Made by a program: the position numbers and the translations under genes | NCBI GenBank assembly: GCA_964587165.1 | Contig: CAZPKH010000008.1 | Location: forward strand, 1 to 64,000 | Source: CAZPKH01 sp964587165 | GTDB taxonomy: Bacteria; Bacteroidota; Bacteroidia; Bacteroidales; Muribaculaceae | DNA length: 64,000 bases | Direction: 5' to 3' | The notes under the pieces: model-generated | Seen by the model: only the letters and a program-made list of their open reading frames with translations | Database searches by the model: none | What the model was told of the DNA's origin: nothing | Shown here: positions 1-7,689 of the stretch, in pieces | Layout: each line of letters opens with the position of its first letter | Numbering within the stretch: the stretch's first letter is position 1

Positions 1-574
1 GAACTTTCCCCAAATTTCTCATATACTTAACCGTTGTGTTGTTGTTATTTTTGCGAACAGTCATCAGATAATGTTGGTATTTCAACAGCATATCCAAATC
101 TACATCGTTAATGGCAACATCTTTAGTCTGATACTTATTTTTCAGGAATTCTTGAAACAGTTTCATTGAGGTTTCGTGCCTTTTATAGGTACCAAGGGCA
201 ACTGTAACACCTATCAATTCTTTAAGCTCATGATTATGCTCAGCGTATAAAGCAAGTATGCCTATTTTCGGAGCGTTCAGATTTTTGTACCTATTCAAAA
301 TCTCTTTTGCGCTTACCTGCTTACCCTCTCTTTGGATTTGTAGTGTCAAATCATGAAGCGTGTACTCCATTTGGTCAAGGAAAGCGTTGATTTGCTTGTT
401 TTTAAGAGTGTTGCCCTTTGCTCTGCCTTTAGTTGCCACCCATTGGGATGGCAGAACACTCTTACCCGTTGCAACTTCGGATGAGAGCTTGCCAAACGTA
501 ACCCTTACAAAGACGGATGCCGTTCCGTCTTTCAAGAGCTTTTTTCTTTTGATGAAAAATAAAATTGTTTCCAT
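1..574 (-). CDS. Tyrosine site-specific integrase, N-terminal part (runs off the left edge)
   Basis: This is an open reading frame of 191 codons that starts with ATG at 574 and is still open at position 1. The N-terminal residues (LLKDGTASVFVRVTFGK, then SEVATGKSVLPSQWV near 35-50) fit the arm-DNA-binding domain of Bacteroidota phage and ICE integrases. Residues about 110-190 (LYAEHNHELK, LGTYKRHETSMKLFQEFL, NDVDLDMLLKYQHYLM) fit the SAM-like core-binding domain. The catalytic domain with the R-H-R-Y residues would lie left of the window. Such enzymes insert ICEs, prophages or genomic islands. The gene sits 254 bp from the 3' end of ssrA, a standard target, so the element it belongs to probably extends to the left. 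The family call is firm; the type of element cannot be seen. Confidence 0.88.
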   Translation of the reverse strand, partial: METILFFIKRKKLLKDGTASVFVRVTFGKLSSEVATGKSVLPSQWVATKGRAKGNTLKNKQINAFLDQMEYTLHDLTLQIQREGKQVSAKEILNRYKNLNAPKIGILALYAEHNHELKELIGVTVALGTYKRHETSMKLFQEFLKNKYQTKDVAINDVDLDMLLKYQHYLMTVRKNNNNTTVKYMRNLGKV

Positions 575-679
575 TTACACTATGTTTTTGTTGTTAAATT
601 CGATAGTGCAAAGATCTTTATAATCAAGAGATTACGCAAGTGCAAAACATTGAACATCAATGAAATATGCGGAAACGCA

Positions 680-722
680 TTGGACTTTGGATGTCGGATA
701 TTTCAAGTCCAACGAAATATCC
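680..722. repeat. Two interlocked inverted repeats between integrase and tmRNA
   Basis: TTGGACTT (680-687) pairs with AAGTCCAA (705-712), and GGATATTTC (696-704) pairs with GAAATATCC (714-722). The two palindromes interleave, so both cannot form in one hairpin. The site lies in the 198-bp AT-rich gap between the integrase start and the tmRNA terminator, where integrase or excisionase binding sites would be expected. The function is inferred from position only. Confidence 0.4.
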
Positions 723-775
723 AACGAATAACTTTCTTTCAAGTTCATTTTTGTTCTTCATATTACACAATAGAA

Positions 776-804
776 AATCCTGCAATTCAGTGAGTTGCAG
801 GATT
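776..804 (-). terminator. Terminator of the tmRNA gene
   Basis: A perfect 10-bp stem, AATCCTGCAA (776-785) with TTGCAGGATT (795-804), has a 9-nt loop and is followed on the minus strand by TTTCTATTG. It lies about 25 bp past the mature 3' end of ssrA, so it most likely ends that transcript. Confidence 0.75.
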
Positions 805-828
805 ATTCAGTGTCTTTCATCGGACTTG

Positions 829-1227
829 GGTGGAGTAGGAGGGACTTGAACCCTCGTCCAAACGTGGAACTAATGAGCTTTCTACATGCTTATTCCTATG
901 TTGATTGTCGGGCAGCGGCAGGTAAAGGACGACCAACCGATGCCTTATCCTCTGAATTTTCGAAGTCCTGTCGAGGCTTTCAGACTCCTATTCCCGATTT
1001 ACGTGCACCGCCTGATCGATGAGTCTCGGGACGACGACCATCGGGCGATGTCTTGTCTCTGCAACTTTTGCGGAGATTAAGCTGATCTACTGTGCTTCGA
1101 TCAGGCAGCAAGAGCGTAGTTGTTTTCGCCAGTTAAATTTGCTGATGTCTCTGATTTAAGAGTGTAGCCATCATTACTCTGCATGCTTACTCACCACCTC
1201 TACACGCTGTCAAAACCGGTCTACCCC
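829..1227 (-). ncRNA. ssrA: Transfer-messenger RNA (tmRNA)
   Basis: tmRNA rescues stalled ribosomes and tags the unfinished peptide for proteolysis. On the minus strand the 5' end GGGGTAG (1227-1221) pairs with CTACTCC (838-832) to form the acceptor stem. The 3' part carries the T-arm motif GGGTTCAAGTCCC. The tag frame reads from GGC at 1130 to TGA at 1101 and encodes GENNYALAA, the form found in Porphyromonas and relatives. The acceptor is followed by ACCC rather than ACCA, so the CCA tail is not fully encoded and must be added after transcription. A TTTG-N20-TACCTTTG promoter lies upstream, so a leader of roughly 30 nt is probably removed by RNase P. The 3' end faces the integrase at 574, which makes it the likely attachment site. 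Confidence 0.95.
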
Positions 1228-1262
1228 AATTGTTGGCACGTCGCTGCAGCGATGAGCAGGCA

Positions 1263-1294
1263 CAAAGGTACGGCTTTTTGCATCTTTGTGCAAA
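1263..1294 (-). promoter_or_regulatory. Promoter of ssrA
   Basis: On the minus strand TTTG (1294-1291) is followed by 20 nt and TACCTTTG (1270-1263), an exact match to the Bacteroidota -33/-7 pattern, ending about 35 bp upstream of the mature tmRNA 5' end. Confidence 0.8.
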
Positions 1295-1316
1295 TAGTTT
1301 AACGCTTTTAACATCT

Positions 1317-2135
1317 TCAGCTTTCAACAGTGAAGTTGTCGGCATCGCGCCATGCAGGAAATTTCTGACGGTCGCGAGCGAGTCGCTCCAAGTCGATGGT
1401 GGCGTAGATTATGCCATACGGATCGTGGCCTGGTGCAGTGGGGTCGCTGCCGGGAGTACCGACGTTGACGCCCCAGTTGTTGAAGATGTACGAGTGGTTG
1501 TCGGAGTATATGCCGAAGTCGTCGGAACCGGTGCGGTTGCACCCCACGACGTAGGCTTGGTTTTCGATGGCACGGGCTATCAGCAGGTGCTCCCAGGCAT
1601 ATGCGCGGGCGTCGGGCCAGTTGGCCGGATAGATTATCAGGTCGTATTCGTTCCGGCGGTTGCGCGACCAGATGGGGAAGCGCAGGTCGTAGCACACTTG
1701 CAGCTTGATGTTGCATCCGCGGAATCGAACGATAGGCGAGGGGGCTGTGCCTGCTGTGTAGGTGCGGGCTTCGCCGCCGAGGGAGAAGAGGTGTCGCTTG
1801 TCGTAGGTGGAGATGTCGCCTGACGGCTCGACGATGAAGGCGCGGTTGTAGAGTGTGTTGTTGTCGCGCGCGATGATCGATCCGGCGATGGCAAATCCGA
1901 AGTGGGAGGCCCATCGTTTTATTGTATCGAATGTATGAGCTGTGGTCTCCTCGGTGTAGCCGGCCAGCAGGGTTGGCTCGGTAATAAAACCGGTGGAGAA
2001 CATTTCCGGCAGTATCACAAGATCGGTGTCGGGCGCAACGTGTCGCAGCGCGTCGGCCGCCGTGACGATGTTTTCGTCGATGTCGCCCCATGCTATGTTG
2101 AGGGGGAGTACGGCAAGTTTGAAATCAGTTTTCAT
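1317..2135 (-). CDS. Nitrilase-family amidohydrolase, omega-amidase/YafV type
   Basis: This 272-residue protein belongs to the carbon-nitrogen hydrolase superfamily. The catalytic triad is visible: E44 in LPEMFSTGF, K113 in YDKRHLF and C148 in QVCYDLRFP. The PEMFSTGF and YDKRHLF motifs are typical of omega-amidases (YafV/NIT2), which hydrolyse alpha-ketoglutaramate or alpha-ketosuccinamate in methionine-salvage or glutamine-transaminase side reactions. There is no signal peptide, so it acts in the cytoplasm. The ATG at 2135 overlaps the end of the acyltransferase gene (2125) by 11 bp. It is the last gene of the run thrC, small hypothetical, acyltransferase, amidase. The substrate within the family is inferred. 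Confidence 0.88.
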   Translation of the reverse strand: MKTDFKLAVLPLNIAWGDIDENIVTAADALRHVAPDTDLVILPEMFSTGFITEPTLLAGYTEETTAHTFDTIKRWASHFGFAIAGSIIARDNNTLYNRAFIVEPSGDISTYDKRHLFSLGGEARTYTAGTAPSPIVRFRGCNIKLQVCYDLRFPIWSRNRRNEYDLIIYPANWPDARAYAWEHLLIARAIENQAYVVGCNRTGSDDFGIYSDNHSYIFNNWGVNVGTPGSDPTAPGHDPYGIIYATIDLERLARDRQKFPAWRDADNFTVES

Positions 2136-2682
2136 CGTCGGTGTCGGTGCTGAATTTTGAGGGTTTCAGGGCTGTGAATTGCGAGTAGTACTCCTTGATG
2201 CGCCTAAGGTCGGCTGGGATGTCGCCGGTGTAGCGGAAGGTCTCGCGTATCAATATGGTGCGGGTGGATGCGTCGATTGCGCCGAGCACGATCGGTATGC
2301 CTGCGCCGATGGCTATGTGCAGGAATCCCGTGTGCCAGTGCGTGGTACGCGAGCGTGTGCCTTCGGGGGTTATGGCTATTGTGAGACGCTCGGAGGCTTC
2401 AAATTTCTCGATGACGGCCTGAGTGAGCGAGATGGACTTGTTGCGTCGCTCTACAGGGATGCCTCCGATGGCTCTGAAGAGGTAGCCCAACGGCCACCGG
2501 AACCACGAAGCCTTCATCAGAAATCCGGCTTTGCGGTGCACCGAGGCATAAGCAAGTTTGCCGAGCACGAAGTCCCAGTTTGAGGTGTGAGGGGCAACGC
2601 ATACAATCGCTTTGGGATAGTCGGGCACCGTGATGTCGACTTTCCATCCCGCTAATGCGAGGATCCGGCGTGCGAGGTTCAT
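2125..2682 (-). CDS. 1-acylglycerol-3-phosphate acyltransferase family protein (PlsC-like)
   Basis: This 185-residue protein has the acyltransferase block I motif H-x4-D at H32-D37 (PHTSNWD), the block III-like GGIPVERR near 73-80 and the block with TPEGTRSR (E107-R110). These are hallmarks of the PlsC/lysophospholipid acyltransferase fold. It is shorter than classical PlsC (about 240 residues) and resembles the compact Bacteroidota members that may acylate lysophospholipids or ornithine-type lipids. It has no clear transmembrane helix but is expected to work at the inner membrane. Its start overlaps the preceding gene (2679) by 4 bp and its end overlaps the amidase, so the three are translationally coupled. 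Confidence 0.85.
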   Translation of the reverse strand: MNLARRILALAGWKVDITVPDYPKAIVCVAPHTSNWDFVLGKLAYASVHRKAGFLMKASWFRWPLGYLFRAIGGIPVERRNKSISLTQAVIEKFEASERLTIAITPEGTRSRTTHWHTGFLHIAIGAGIPIVLGAIDASTRTILIRETFRYTGDIPADLRRIKEYYSQFTALKPSKFSTDTDDEN

Positions 2683-3017
2683 TTTTCTTTGGGGAGCGCT
2701 GAGTTTATCAGGCTGACTATGGCGTTGAGTTTCTCGTCAAACTCGGTGAGCAGGCGGGCGTATGCTGTTTTGTAATATGTACGGCGAGCTTTTCGATATG
2801 CTGCGGCTGACTCAAAGTCGCGCTCTGATTTGTCGAAGCTTACGCTTACCACGCGCAAGGATGCTTCCTGCAGGTCGGCTACTTCGACTATTGCTTTTTC
2901 GAGGGTTGCTTTGTCGGCATCTTTGATCATGCTCATTGCGAGAATGCACTCGCCTGCGATCGAACCGCAGAAGTGGCGTATATAGCTTTTGATCTGTCGT
3001 TTGTTGGTGGGTTTCAT
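2679..3017 (-). CDS. Small helical protein of unknown function
   Basis: I chose the ATG at 3017, giving 112 residues; an upstream in-frame start would run back into thrC. The product is rich in charged residues and alanine (for example YRKARRTYYKTAYARLL) and looks all-helical, perhaps a small helical bundle. It lacks a signal peptide. No family is recognised. It sits 31 bp after thrC and overlaps the acyltransferase start by 4 bp, so it is co-transcribed with both. Confidence 0.7.
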   Translation of the reverse strand: MKPTNKRQIKSYIRHFCGSIAGECILAMSMIKDADKATLEKAIVEVADLQEASLRVVSVSFDKSERDFESAAAYRKARRTYYKTAYARLLTEFDEKLNAIVSLINSALPKEK

Positions 3018-3048
3018 GAGTGTCGGTGGTTGATTTATGTTTTGAAAT

Positions 3049-4365
3049 TTAATTTGCGTGTATAGATGCATGCTGAAGCATGTAGCGTTTCAGGTCGTCG
3101 TATTGCGGAGCTATCCGCTCGGTGTATCGCCGGCGGCTTGTCAGCTCGACCATGTGCGGAGGTAGCTGTACGTTGATTCCGGTGGCCTGAAGCACGGTGT
3201 CGTTGTATTTGGCCGGATGTGCCGCAGAAAGGACGATTCCGGTCTCGTCAGGCCGTATCCGTGCGGACAGGGCGTGATACGCTGCCGCTGTGTGCGGATC
3301 CATCAAGTATGCGGATCTGAAGAGGGTGTCGCGCATCGTGCGGCTGATCTGTTGATCCGTGACGGTGACGGCCTCGATCCGAGCTTTCATTGCGTTGCGA
3401 TCGCCGCTGAACAGGTGCTTCAGCCGCGGCAGATTTGATGGCGACGCCACATCGAGAGCCGGTGCAAGTGTGCTTACTGTTTTGAGTTTGGCGGAGTCAG
3501 GAGTCGGGTTAATGTAGTCGGCCAACGGATTATTCAATCCCTGAGCCGCTATAAACCGTTTGACCGGCAGCCCCATGCGCATGGCTATTACTCCGGCTGT
3601 CAGGTTGCCGAGATTGCCCGAAGGTATGCTGAACACTATATTGCGACGCGCAGCTGCGGGGGTGCGTGCGAATGCGTGAAAGTAGTAGATGGTCTGCGGC
3701 AGCAAGCGGGCGACGTTGATCGAATTGGCCGTCAGCAGGCGGCATCGGCGATATATCTCTTCGTCGGTAAAGATTGAGCGGACGAGCTCCTGGCACTGAT
3801 CGTAGCCGCAGTTCACGCCGATAGGGTGGATGTTTCCGCCGAGCGCTGTGAATTGTGCTTCGCGTGCTCGCGGCATTTTGTGCAGCGGGTAGAGCACGTA
3901 CACATCTATCCCCGGAACATTATAGAATCCTGCCGCTACGGCTCCGCCCGTGTCGCCCGAGGTGGCTACCAGTACATTTGCTGTCAGTCCCGCCGAGTTG
4001 TGCAGGTATGCAAGCAGGCGTGCCATGAATCGGGCTCCTACATCCTTGAATCCCATCGACGGGCCATGAAAGAGCTCGAGTGCATAGGTGTTGTCGTCGA
4101 TATGTCTCAGCGGTATTTCAAAGCTGAATGTCTCGTCGACTATAGTTTTGAGCACGTCGCTGGGTATGTCGTCGCCGAACAGGGTGTTAGCCACCACATA
4201 CGCTATCTCCTGAAGGCTCATCGCCTCAATATTGTTGAAGAAGGCTTTCGGGAGCCGCGTGATCCGCGCCGGGATATAGAGGCCGCCGTCAGGCGCATAG
4301 CTGCGTGTGGCAGCTTCATGTAGCGAAGCTGCTGTCGACGATGAGCCTGTGCTGGTGTAGATCAT
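3049..4365 (-). CDS. thrC: Threonine synthase
   Basis: This enzyme converts O-phospho-homoserine to threonine using pyridoxal phosphate. The 438-residue protein begins with the family start MIYTSTG and continues with APDGGLYIP. It carries the PLP lysine in FHGPSMGFKD (K107) and the phosphate-binding SGDTGGAVAAGF. Length and motifs fit the bacterial type (about 430-440 residues). It is the first gene of a four-gene operon read from a well-formed promoter at 4454-4423. Its usual partners thrA and homoserine kinase are not adjacent, so the threonine pathway is split in this genome. Confidence 0.96.
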   Translation of the reverse strand: MIYTSTGSSSTAASLHEAATRSYAPDGGLYIPARITRLPKAFFNNIEAMSLQEIAYVVANTLFGDDIPSDVLKTIVDETFSFEIPLRHIDDNTYALELFHGPSMGFKDVGARFMARLLAYLHNSAGLTANVLVATSGDTGGAVAAGFYNVPGIDVYVLYPLHKMPRAREAQFTALGGNIHPIGVNCGYDQCQELVRSIFTDEEIYRRCRLLTANSINVARLLPQTIYYFHAFARTPAAARRNIVFSIPSGNLGNLTAGVIAMRMGLPVKRFIAAQGLNNPLADYINPTPDSAKLKTVSTLAPALDVASPSNLPRLKHLFSGDRNAMKARIEAVTVTDQQISRTMRDTLFRSAYLMDPHTAAAYHALSARIRPDETGIVLSAAHPAKYNDTVLQATGINVQLPPHMVELTSRRRYTERIAPQYDDLKRYMLQHASIHAN

Positions 4366-4422
4366 GGGGGTATGATAGGCGGTTAACTATCCTCGCCGTG
4401 GTGTAGCGGCTAATCTCTACTG

Positions 4423-4454
4423 CAAATATAATACATAGGTTTTGATAATGCAAA
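4423..4454 (-). promoter_or_regulatory. Promoter of the thrC operon
   Basis: On the minus strand TTTG (4454-4451), 20 nt and TATATTTG (4430-4423) match the Bacteroidota consensus exactly. Transcription would begin near 4417, about 50 nt before the thrC start. Confidence 0.8.
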
Positions 4455-4478
4455 GTTTTTTGGCGATACAAAAGCAGA

Positions 4479-4506
4479 ACTCCCCGCCGGGTATCCGGCG
4501 GGGAGT
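4479..4506 (-). terminator. Terminator of the OmpA-family porin gene
   Basis: A perfect 12-bp GC-rich stem (4479-4490 with 4495-4506) closes on a GTAT tetraloop. On the minus strand it is followed by TTCTGCTTTTG. It lies between the porin stop codon and the thrC promoter and separates the two units. Confidence 0.85.
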
Positions 4507-4557
4507 AGATGTATTATCAACGAATTGATGTTAAATCTTCTTTAGAGTATCGTTGGA

Positions 4558-5682
4558 TTAGTCGAGTGTGCAGATTGCAACGCGGTTCCAGGTGGGCTCT
4601 GCGAACATGTCGCCGATACCTTTACCCTCGGCAGCTACGCGGTCGGCATCGATACCTTTCTTAACGATTGCGTTCTTCACTGACTCTGCGCGAGCGTTAG
4701 CGAGTTTGATGTTGAAGTCGAGGTTGCCTTCGGGAGAAGCATAACCTTTGACGTCGAGTTTCGAATCCTTGTGGTTCTTCATGTAAGAAGCGAGGATGTC
4801 AACTGTACGCATCTGCTCGGCTGTGATTTTCGAAGAAGACTGAGCGAAGTAGATGTAGCGTACGCTCTCGAGGTTGTTGCTTACTTTCTCTACGACCTTG
4901 GCGGGACGGTTGAGGCAAGCTTCGAGCTGAGAAGCGAGGGCAGCGTTGGCGGCTGTCGAAGCAGCGAGGTCGGCCATGCAGCCATCGAGCTGAGCGCGGA
5001 GGTTGTTGATCTCGGCGTTGAGAGCGGCGATTGCGTTAGGATCTGCGGGCTCTACGCATACGAAACCTTTACCGAGTTTGTAGGTGAGGCCGAGCATGAG
5101 GTTGAAGTTGGCTTTCTTAACGTCGTAAGCCACGTCAGCGCGATCCCAGTCGCCTACCATGTTCCAGCTTACTGAAGGTTTCAGCGAGATGGTGAAGTTT
5201 TTGGTTACGTTGAAGTTGAAGTTCAGACCTGCTTTTGAAGCGAAGGTGTTGAAGTCTTCACCCTGAGTGTAGGGCATGTAGTAGTGCATCCAGCCGGCAC
5301 CGAGTACAGCGTCTACGTCGAAGAAACGACCGTCGCATTTGTAACCGCCGAAGAGGTTCATCAGGTTAGCGGTACCGTAGAGACCTACATACTGATCGTC
5401 GAAGATATTTTTGCTTGTCTGGTACGAAGTGTTGATACCCCAAATACCTTCGATGCCGACGCCTACCACGGGGGTGAGCTGTTTGGCTACGTGTGCGCCA
5501 ACGATGGCACGAGTGTTGTCGATGAAGTTCTTGCCCTCAAAGGGTGACTTCAGGGGAGAGGTGGCACCTGCGTCGATACCAACTGACCAGTTCGAACCAA
5601 AGTTGGTTGCTTCGAAAGCCTGCTGTGCATTTGCAGTCATCATCCCAACGGCTGCGGTCGCGATAAGGAATAATTTTTTCAT
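4558..5682 (-). CDS. OmpA-family outer membrane porin
   Basis: The 374-residue protein starts with a signal peptide (MKKLFLIATAAVGMMTANAQ). A beta-barrel domain of about 180-200 residues follows, with alternating aromatic strands such as WGINTSYQT and LMLGLTYKLGKGF. A short coiled-coil linker (about 225-255, NAEINNLRAQLDGCMADLAAS) leads to a C-terminal OmpA peptidoglycan-binding domain (about 275-374: VRYIYFAQSSSKIT, LDVKGYASPEG, LANARAESVKNAIV, WNRVAICTLD). Such proteins anchor the outer membrane to peptidoglycan and are usually among the most abundant envelope proteins of Bacteroidales. It is a single-gene unit with its own promoter (5744-5714) and a strong terminator. Confidence 0.9.
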   Translation of the reverse strand: MKKLFLIATAAVGMMTANAQQAFEATNFGSNWSVGIDAGATSPLKSPFEGKNFIDNTRAIVGAHVAKQLTPVVGVGIEGIWGINTSYQTSKNIFDDQYVGLYGTANLMNLFGGYKCDGRFFDVDAVLGAGWMHYYMPYTQGEDFNTFASKAGLNFNFNVTKNFTISLKPSVSWNMVGDWDRADVAYDVKKANFNLMLGLTYKLGKGFVCVEPADPNAIAALNAEINNLRAQLDGCMADLAASTAANAALASQLEACLNRPAKVVEKVSNNLESVRYIYFAQSSSKITAEQMRTVDILASYMKNHKDSKLDVKGYASPEGNLDFNIKLANARAESVKNAIVKKGIDADRVAAEGKGIGDMFAEPTWNRVAICTLD

Positions 5683-5713
5683 TTGTAAGGTTGTTAACGT
5701 TGATAAATCAGCA

Positions 5714-5744
5714 CAAAGATAATACTTGTGTGCAATAATACAAA
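5714..5744 (-). promoter_or_regulatory. Promoter of the OmpA-family gene
   Basis: On the minus strand TTTG (5744-5741), 19 nt and TATCTTTG (5721-5714) match the Bacteroidota promoter. The start codon follows about 30 nt downstream. Confidence 0.78.
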
Positions 5745-5932
5745 ATTATTTGCTAAATTTATTTAATTCCGGTTAATAAATCGGGTTTTACATCAGTATA
5801 ACAACGTCTCTCGGGAGATTGTTCTGCGAGCGTTAATTTTTTTTGCAATTTTTTTTGCATCGCGCTATAGGAGCCGTCTCTCTGCTCGCTTTGCGGGATG
5901 CTTCATATGCTCTACATATATAATAATGTGTA

Positions 5933-6409
5933 TCAGTCGTGATGATAAGGCATGCCTCGCAGTATGGTGAGCCCTCGATATATCTGCTCGGTAAGCAGGA
6001 GCCGGGCCATCTCGTGAGTGAATGTCATGCGCGAGAGAGCTATTTTGTGGTCGGCGCGTGCGTACATGCTGTCGGTGAATCCGTACGGGCCACCTATCAC
6101 AAAGTTCAGCGCTTTTGTAGCTCCGGCAGCCATGCGCTGTTCGAGCCACTCTGCAAATTGCCGTGAGGTGTACTCTTTGCCCCGCTCGTCGAGCAGTATC
6201 ATTGTCTCTGAGGCGGGGGCTGCTGCTAATATCCGCACGGCCTCCGCGTCTTTCTGTCGCTCGGGTGTCGTGGCTCGGGAAGTACGCACGTCGGGGATAG
6301 TGCATAGTTCAAACGGTATCATGCGCTGCAGCCGCGAGGTGTATTCATCCATCGCTTCACGCACCCACGGAGTCGTTGTGGCACCCACCACCGTCACCTT
6401 GACTTTCAT
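5933..6409 (-). CDS. rlmH: 23S rRNA (pseudouridine-1915-N3)-methyltransferase
   Basis: RlmH is a SPOUT-class methylase that uses S-adenosylmethionine to modify pseudouridine 1915 in helix 69 of 23S rRNA. The 158-residue protein has all the family blocks: LLDERGKEYTSRQFA, FVIGGPYGF and the highly conserved C-terminus SRMTFTHEMARLLLTEQIYR ending in GMPYHHD. Length is standard. Its ATG overlaps the stop of the HAD gene by 4 bp (6406-6409), so the pair is co-translated from the promoter at 7113-7082. Confidence 0.96.
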   Translation of the reverse strand: MKVKVTVVGATTTPWVREAMDEYTSRLQRMIPFELCTIPDVRTSRATTPERQKDAEAVRILAAAPASETMILLDERGKEYTSRQFAEWLEQRMAAGATKALNFVIGGPYGFTDSMYARADHKIALSRMTFTHEMARLLLTEQIYRGLTILRGMPYHHD

Positions 6410-7041
6410 CTTGAGGCGGCAAGTTGCGACATAAGCGAACGGTTGAGCCGGCCGATATGCGGCACGATAAGGTCGGCTTCAAGGGCCTCGGCCGGATTGG
6501 TGGTGGCGATACCTATCACCCGGGCTCCGGCCCGGCGCCCTGCCTCTATACCCTGCAGAGAGTCCTCGATCACGATACAATCGGCCGGAGCATACCCCAG
6601 ACGTCGCGCGGCTGTGAGATAACCCTCGGGGTCGGGCTTCGAGCGACTTACATCAGAGCCGGTGACGATCGTGTCGAACAGCGGCGCTATCCACGGCTGT
6701 CGATCGTACAGATATTGCATCTTTACTGCGTCGCTGCTTGTGACGAGAGCAGTCGGGATGCCTGCTGCGCTCAGCGATTCGAGCAACTCCCGCGCGCCTG
6801 GGTAGGGCGGGTATTGCATGTCGAGCTCAAAGCTGTGCAGCTCGTCGGTGATGCGCTGCCGCAGGGCGGTGTCGCTCCAACACTCCAGTATCGAGGCGAG
6901 GTTGGTGCCTTTTATCGCTATGGCGAAATTGTCGATCCCCGTGGGGTATCGGCGGTCTATGTCGGCCCAGAACTCCGTGTAGGAGCTTTCGGAGTCGATG
7001 ATCACACCATCGAGGTCGAAAAGAGCGGCAAAATGATTCAT
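6406..7041 (-). CDS. HAD-family hydrolase, beta-phosphoglucomutase-like
   Basis: The 211-residue protein has the HAD motif I FDLDGVIIDSE (nucleophile D9, acid D11), motif II ALVTSSD, motif III lysine in SRSKPDPEGYL and motif IV VIEDSLQGIEAG. The helical cap between motifs I and II puts it in the beta-phosphoglucomutase/phosphoglycolate-phosphatase subgroup. It probably removes phosphate from a small sugar phosphate in the cytoplasm; the substrate cannot be read from the sequence. It is transcribed ahead of rlmH and divergently from rpsO. Confidence 0.88.
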   Translation of the reverse strand: MNHFAALFDLDGVIIDSESSYTEFWADIDRRYPTGIDNFAIAIKGTNLASILECWSDTALRQRITDELHSFELDMQYPPYPGARELLESLSAAGIPTALVTSSDAVKMQYLYDRQPWIAPLFDTIVTGSDVSRSKPDPEGYLTAARRLGYAPADCIVIEDSLQGIEAGRRAGARVIGIATTNPAEALEADLIVPHIGRLNRSLMSQLAASR

Positions 7042-7081
7042 AATTATTATTACTTATGTGCGGGGCTGCCAAATGAGAGCG

Positions 7082-7113
7082 CAAAGATAGGTATATCCCG
7101 ACGAACCGACAAA
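7082..7113 (-). promoter_or_regulatory. Promoter of the HAD-rlmH operon
   Basis: On the minus strand TTTG (7113-7110), 20 nt and TATCTTTG (7089-7082). It lies back to back with the rpsO promoter in a 168-bp divergent gap. Confidence 0.78.
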
Positions 7114-7128
7114 TTTTTATATCAGCCA

Positions 7129-7159
7129 TTTGCAGAATCAAAAAATATGCTTACCTTTG
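7129..7159 (+). promoter_or_regulatory. Promoter of rpsO
   Basis: TTTG (7129-7132), 19 nt and TACCTTTG (7152-7159) match the Bacteroidota consensus. The leader to the rpsO ATG is about 45 nt. Confidence 0.78.
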
Positions 7160-7209
7160 TGGCGCTCAAAATATATACATATTATAATAACACTTTAACA
7201 CTCTAAAGA

Positions 7210-7485
7210 ATGCACTTAAGTTCTGAAGACAAAGTTAAAATCTTTGAGACATACGGTCAGGGCAAGACTGATACTGGCTCACCCGAAGCCCAGATAGCAT
7301 TATTCTCTATCCGTATCGCTCATTTGACTCAGCACCTGAAGTCAAATCACAAAGATTATACCACAGCCCGCGCGCTGAAAGCTCTCGTAGGTAAACGTCG
7401 TCGTCTGCTTGACTATCTGGCCAAGAAAGACATCAACCGCTACCGCGCGCTCATCGCCCGCAAAGAGCTCGGTATCCGTCGCTGA
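7210..7485 (+). CDS. rpsO: 30S ribosomal protein S15
   Basis: The 91-residue product has the S15 signature: YGQGKTDTGSPEAQIALFS, LTQHLKSNHKDYTTARAL, LVGKRRRLLDYL and the C-terminus LIARKELGIRR. S15 binds the 16S rRNA three-way junction early in 30S assembly. It is a single-gene unit with its own promoter and a hairpin terminator 35 bp after the stop. Confidence 0.97.
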   Translation: MHLSSEDKVKIFETYGQGKTDTGSPEAQIALFSIRIAHLTQHLKSNHKDYTTARALKALVGKRRRLLDYLAKKDINRYRALIARKELGIRR

Positions 7486-7519
7486 TCAGCTTCAGCACGG
7501 TCTCAACCCATCAGTCAGT

Positions 7520-7550
7520 CCGGTTTCAGATTAATCTGGAGCCGGATTGT
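7520..7550 (+). terminator. Terminator of rpsO
   Basis: An 11-bp stem with G-U pairs (7520-7530 with 7535-7545) closes on TTAA and is followed by ATTGT and a T-rich stretch. It lies 35 bp past the rpsO stop. Confidence 0.7.
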
Positions 7551-7589
7551 CGTATGTTTTGTGAAAATTATTCTTTAAGTCGGCATATA

Positions 7590-7620
7590 TTGGTAATCCG
7601 GCTGAAAATTACTACCTTTG
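7590..7620 (+). promoter_or_regulatory. Promoter of the CotH-family gene
   Basis: A -7 box TACCTTTG (7613-7620) stands about 20 nt after a partial -33 box (TTG at 7590-7592). The start codon lies 70 nt downstream. Confidence 0.6.
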
Positions 7621-7689
7621 CCACTGCAATTTCATACTATATTCATACTTACAATTTATCTTTAACCAACTTTCACTGCCAACAGCATT

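Noticed and set aside
360..623. Plus-strand reading frame of 87 codons over the integrase start
   Set aside because: It is antisense to the integrase N-terminus, which has clear family motifs; the plus-strand translation resembles nothing.
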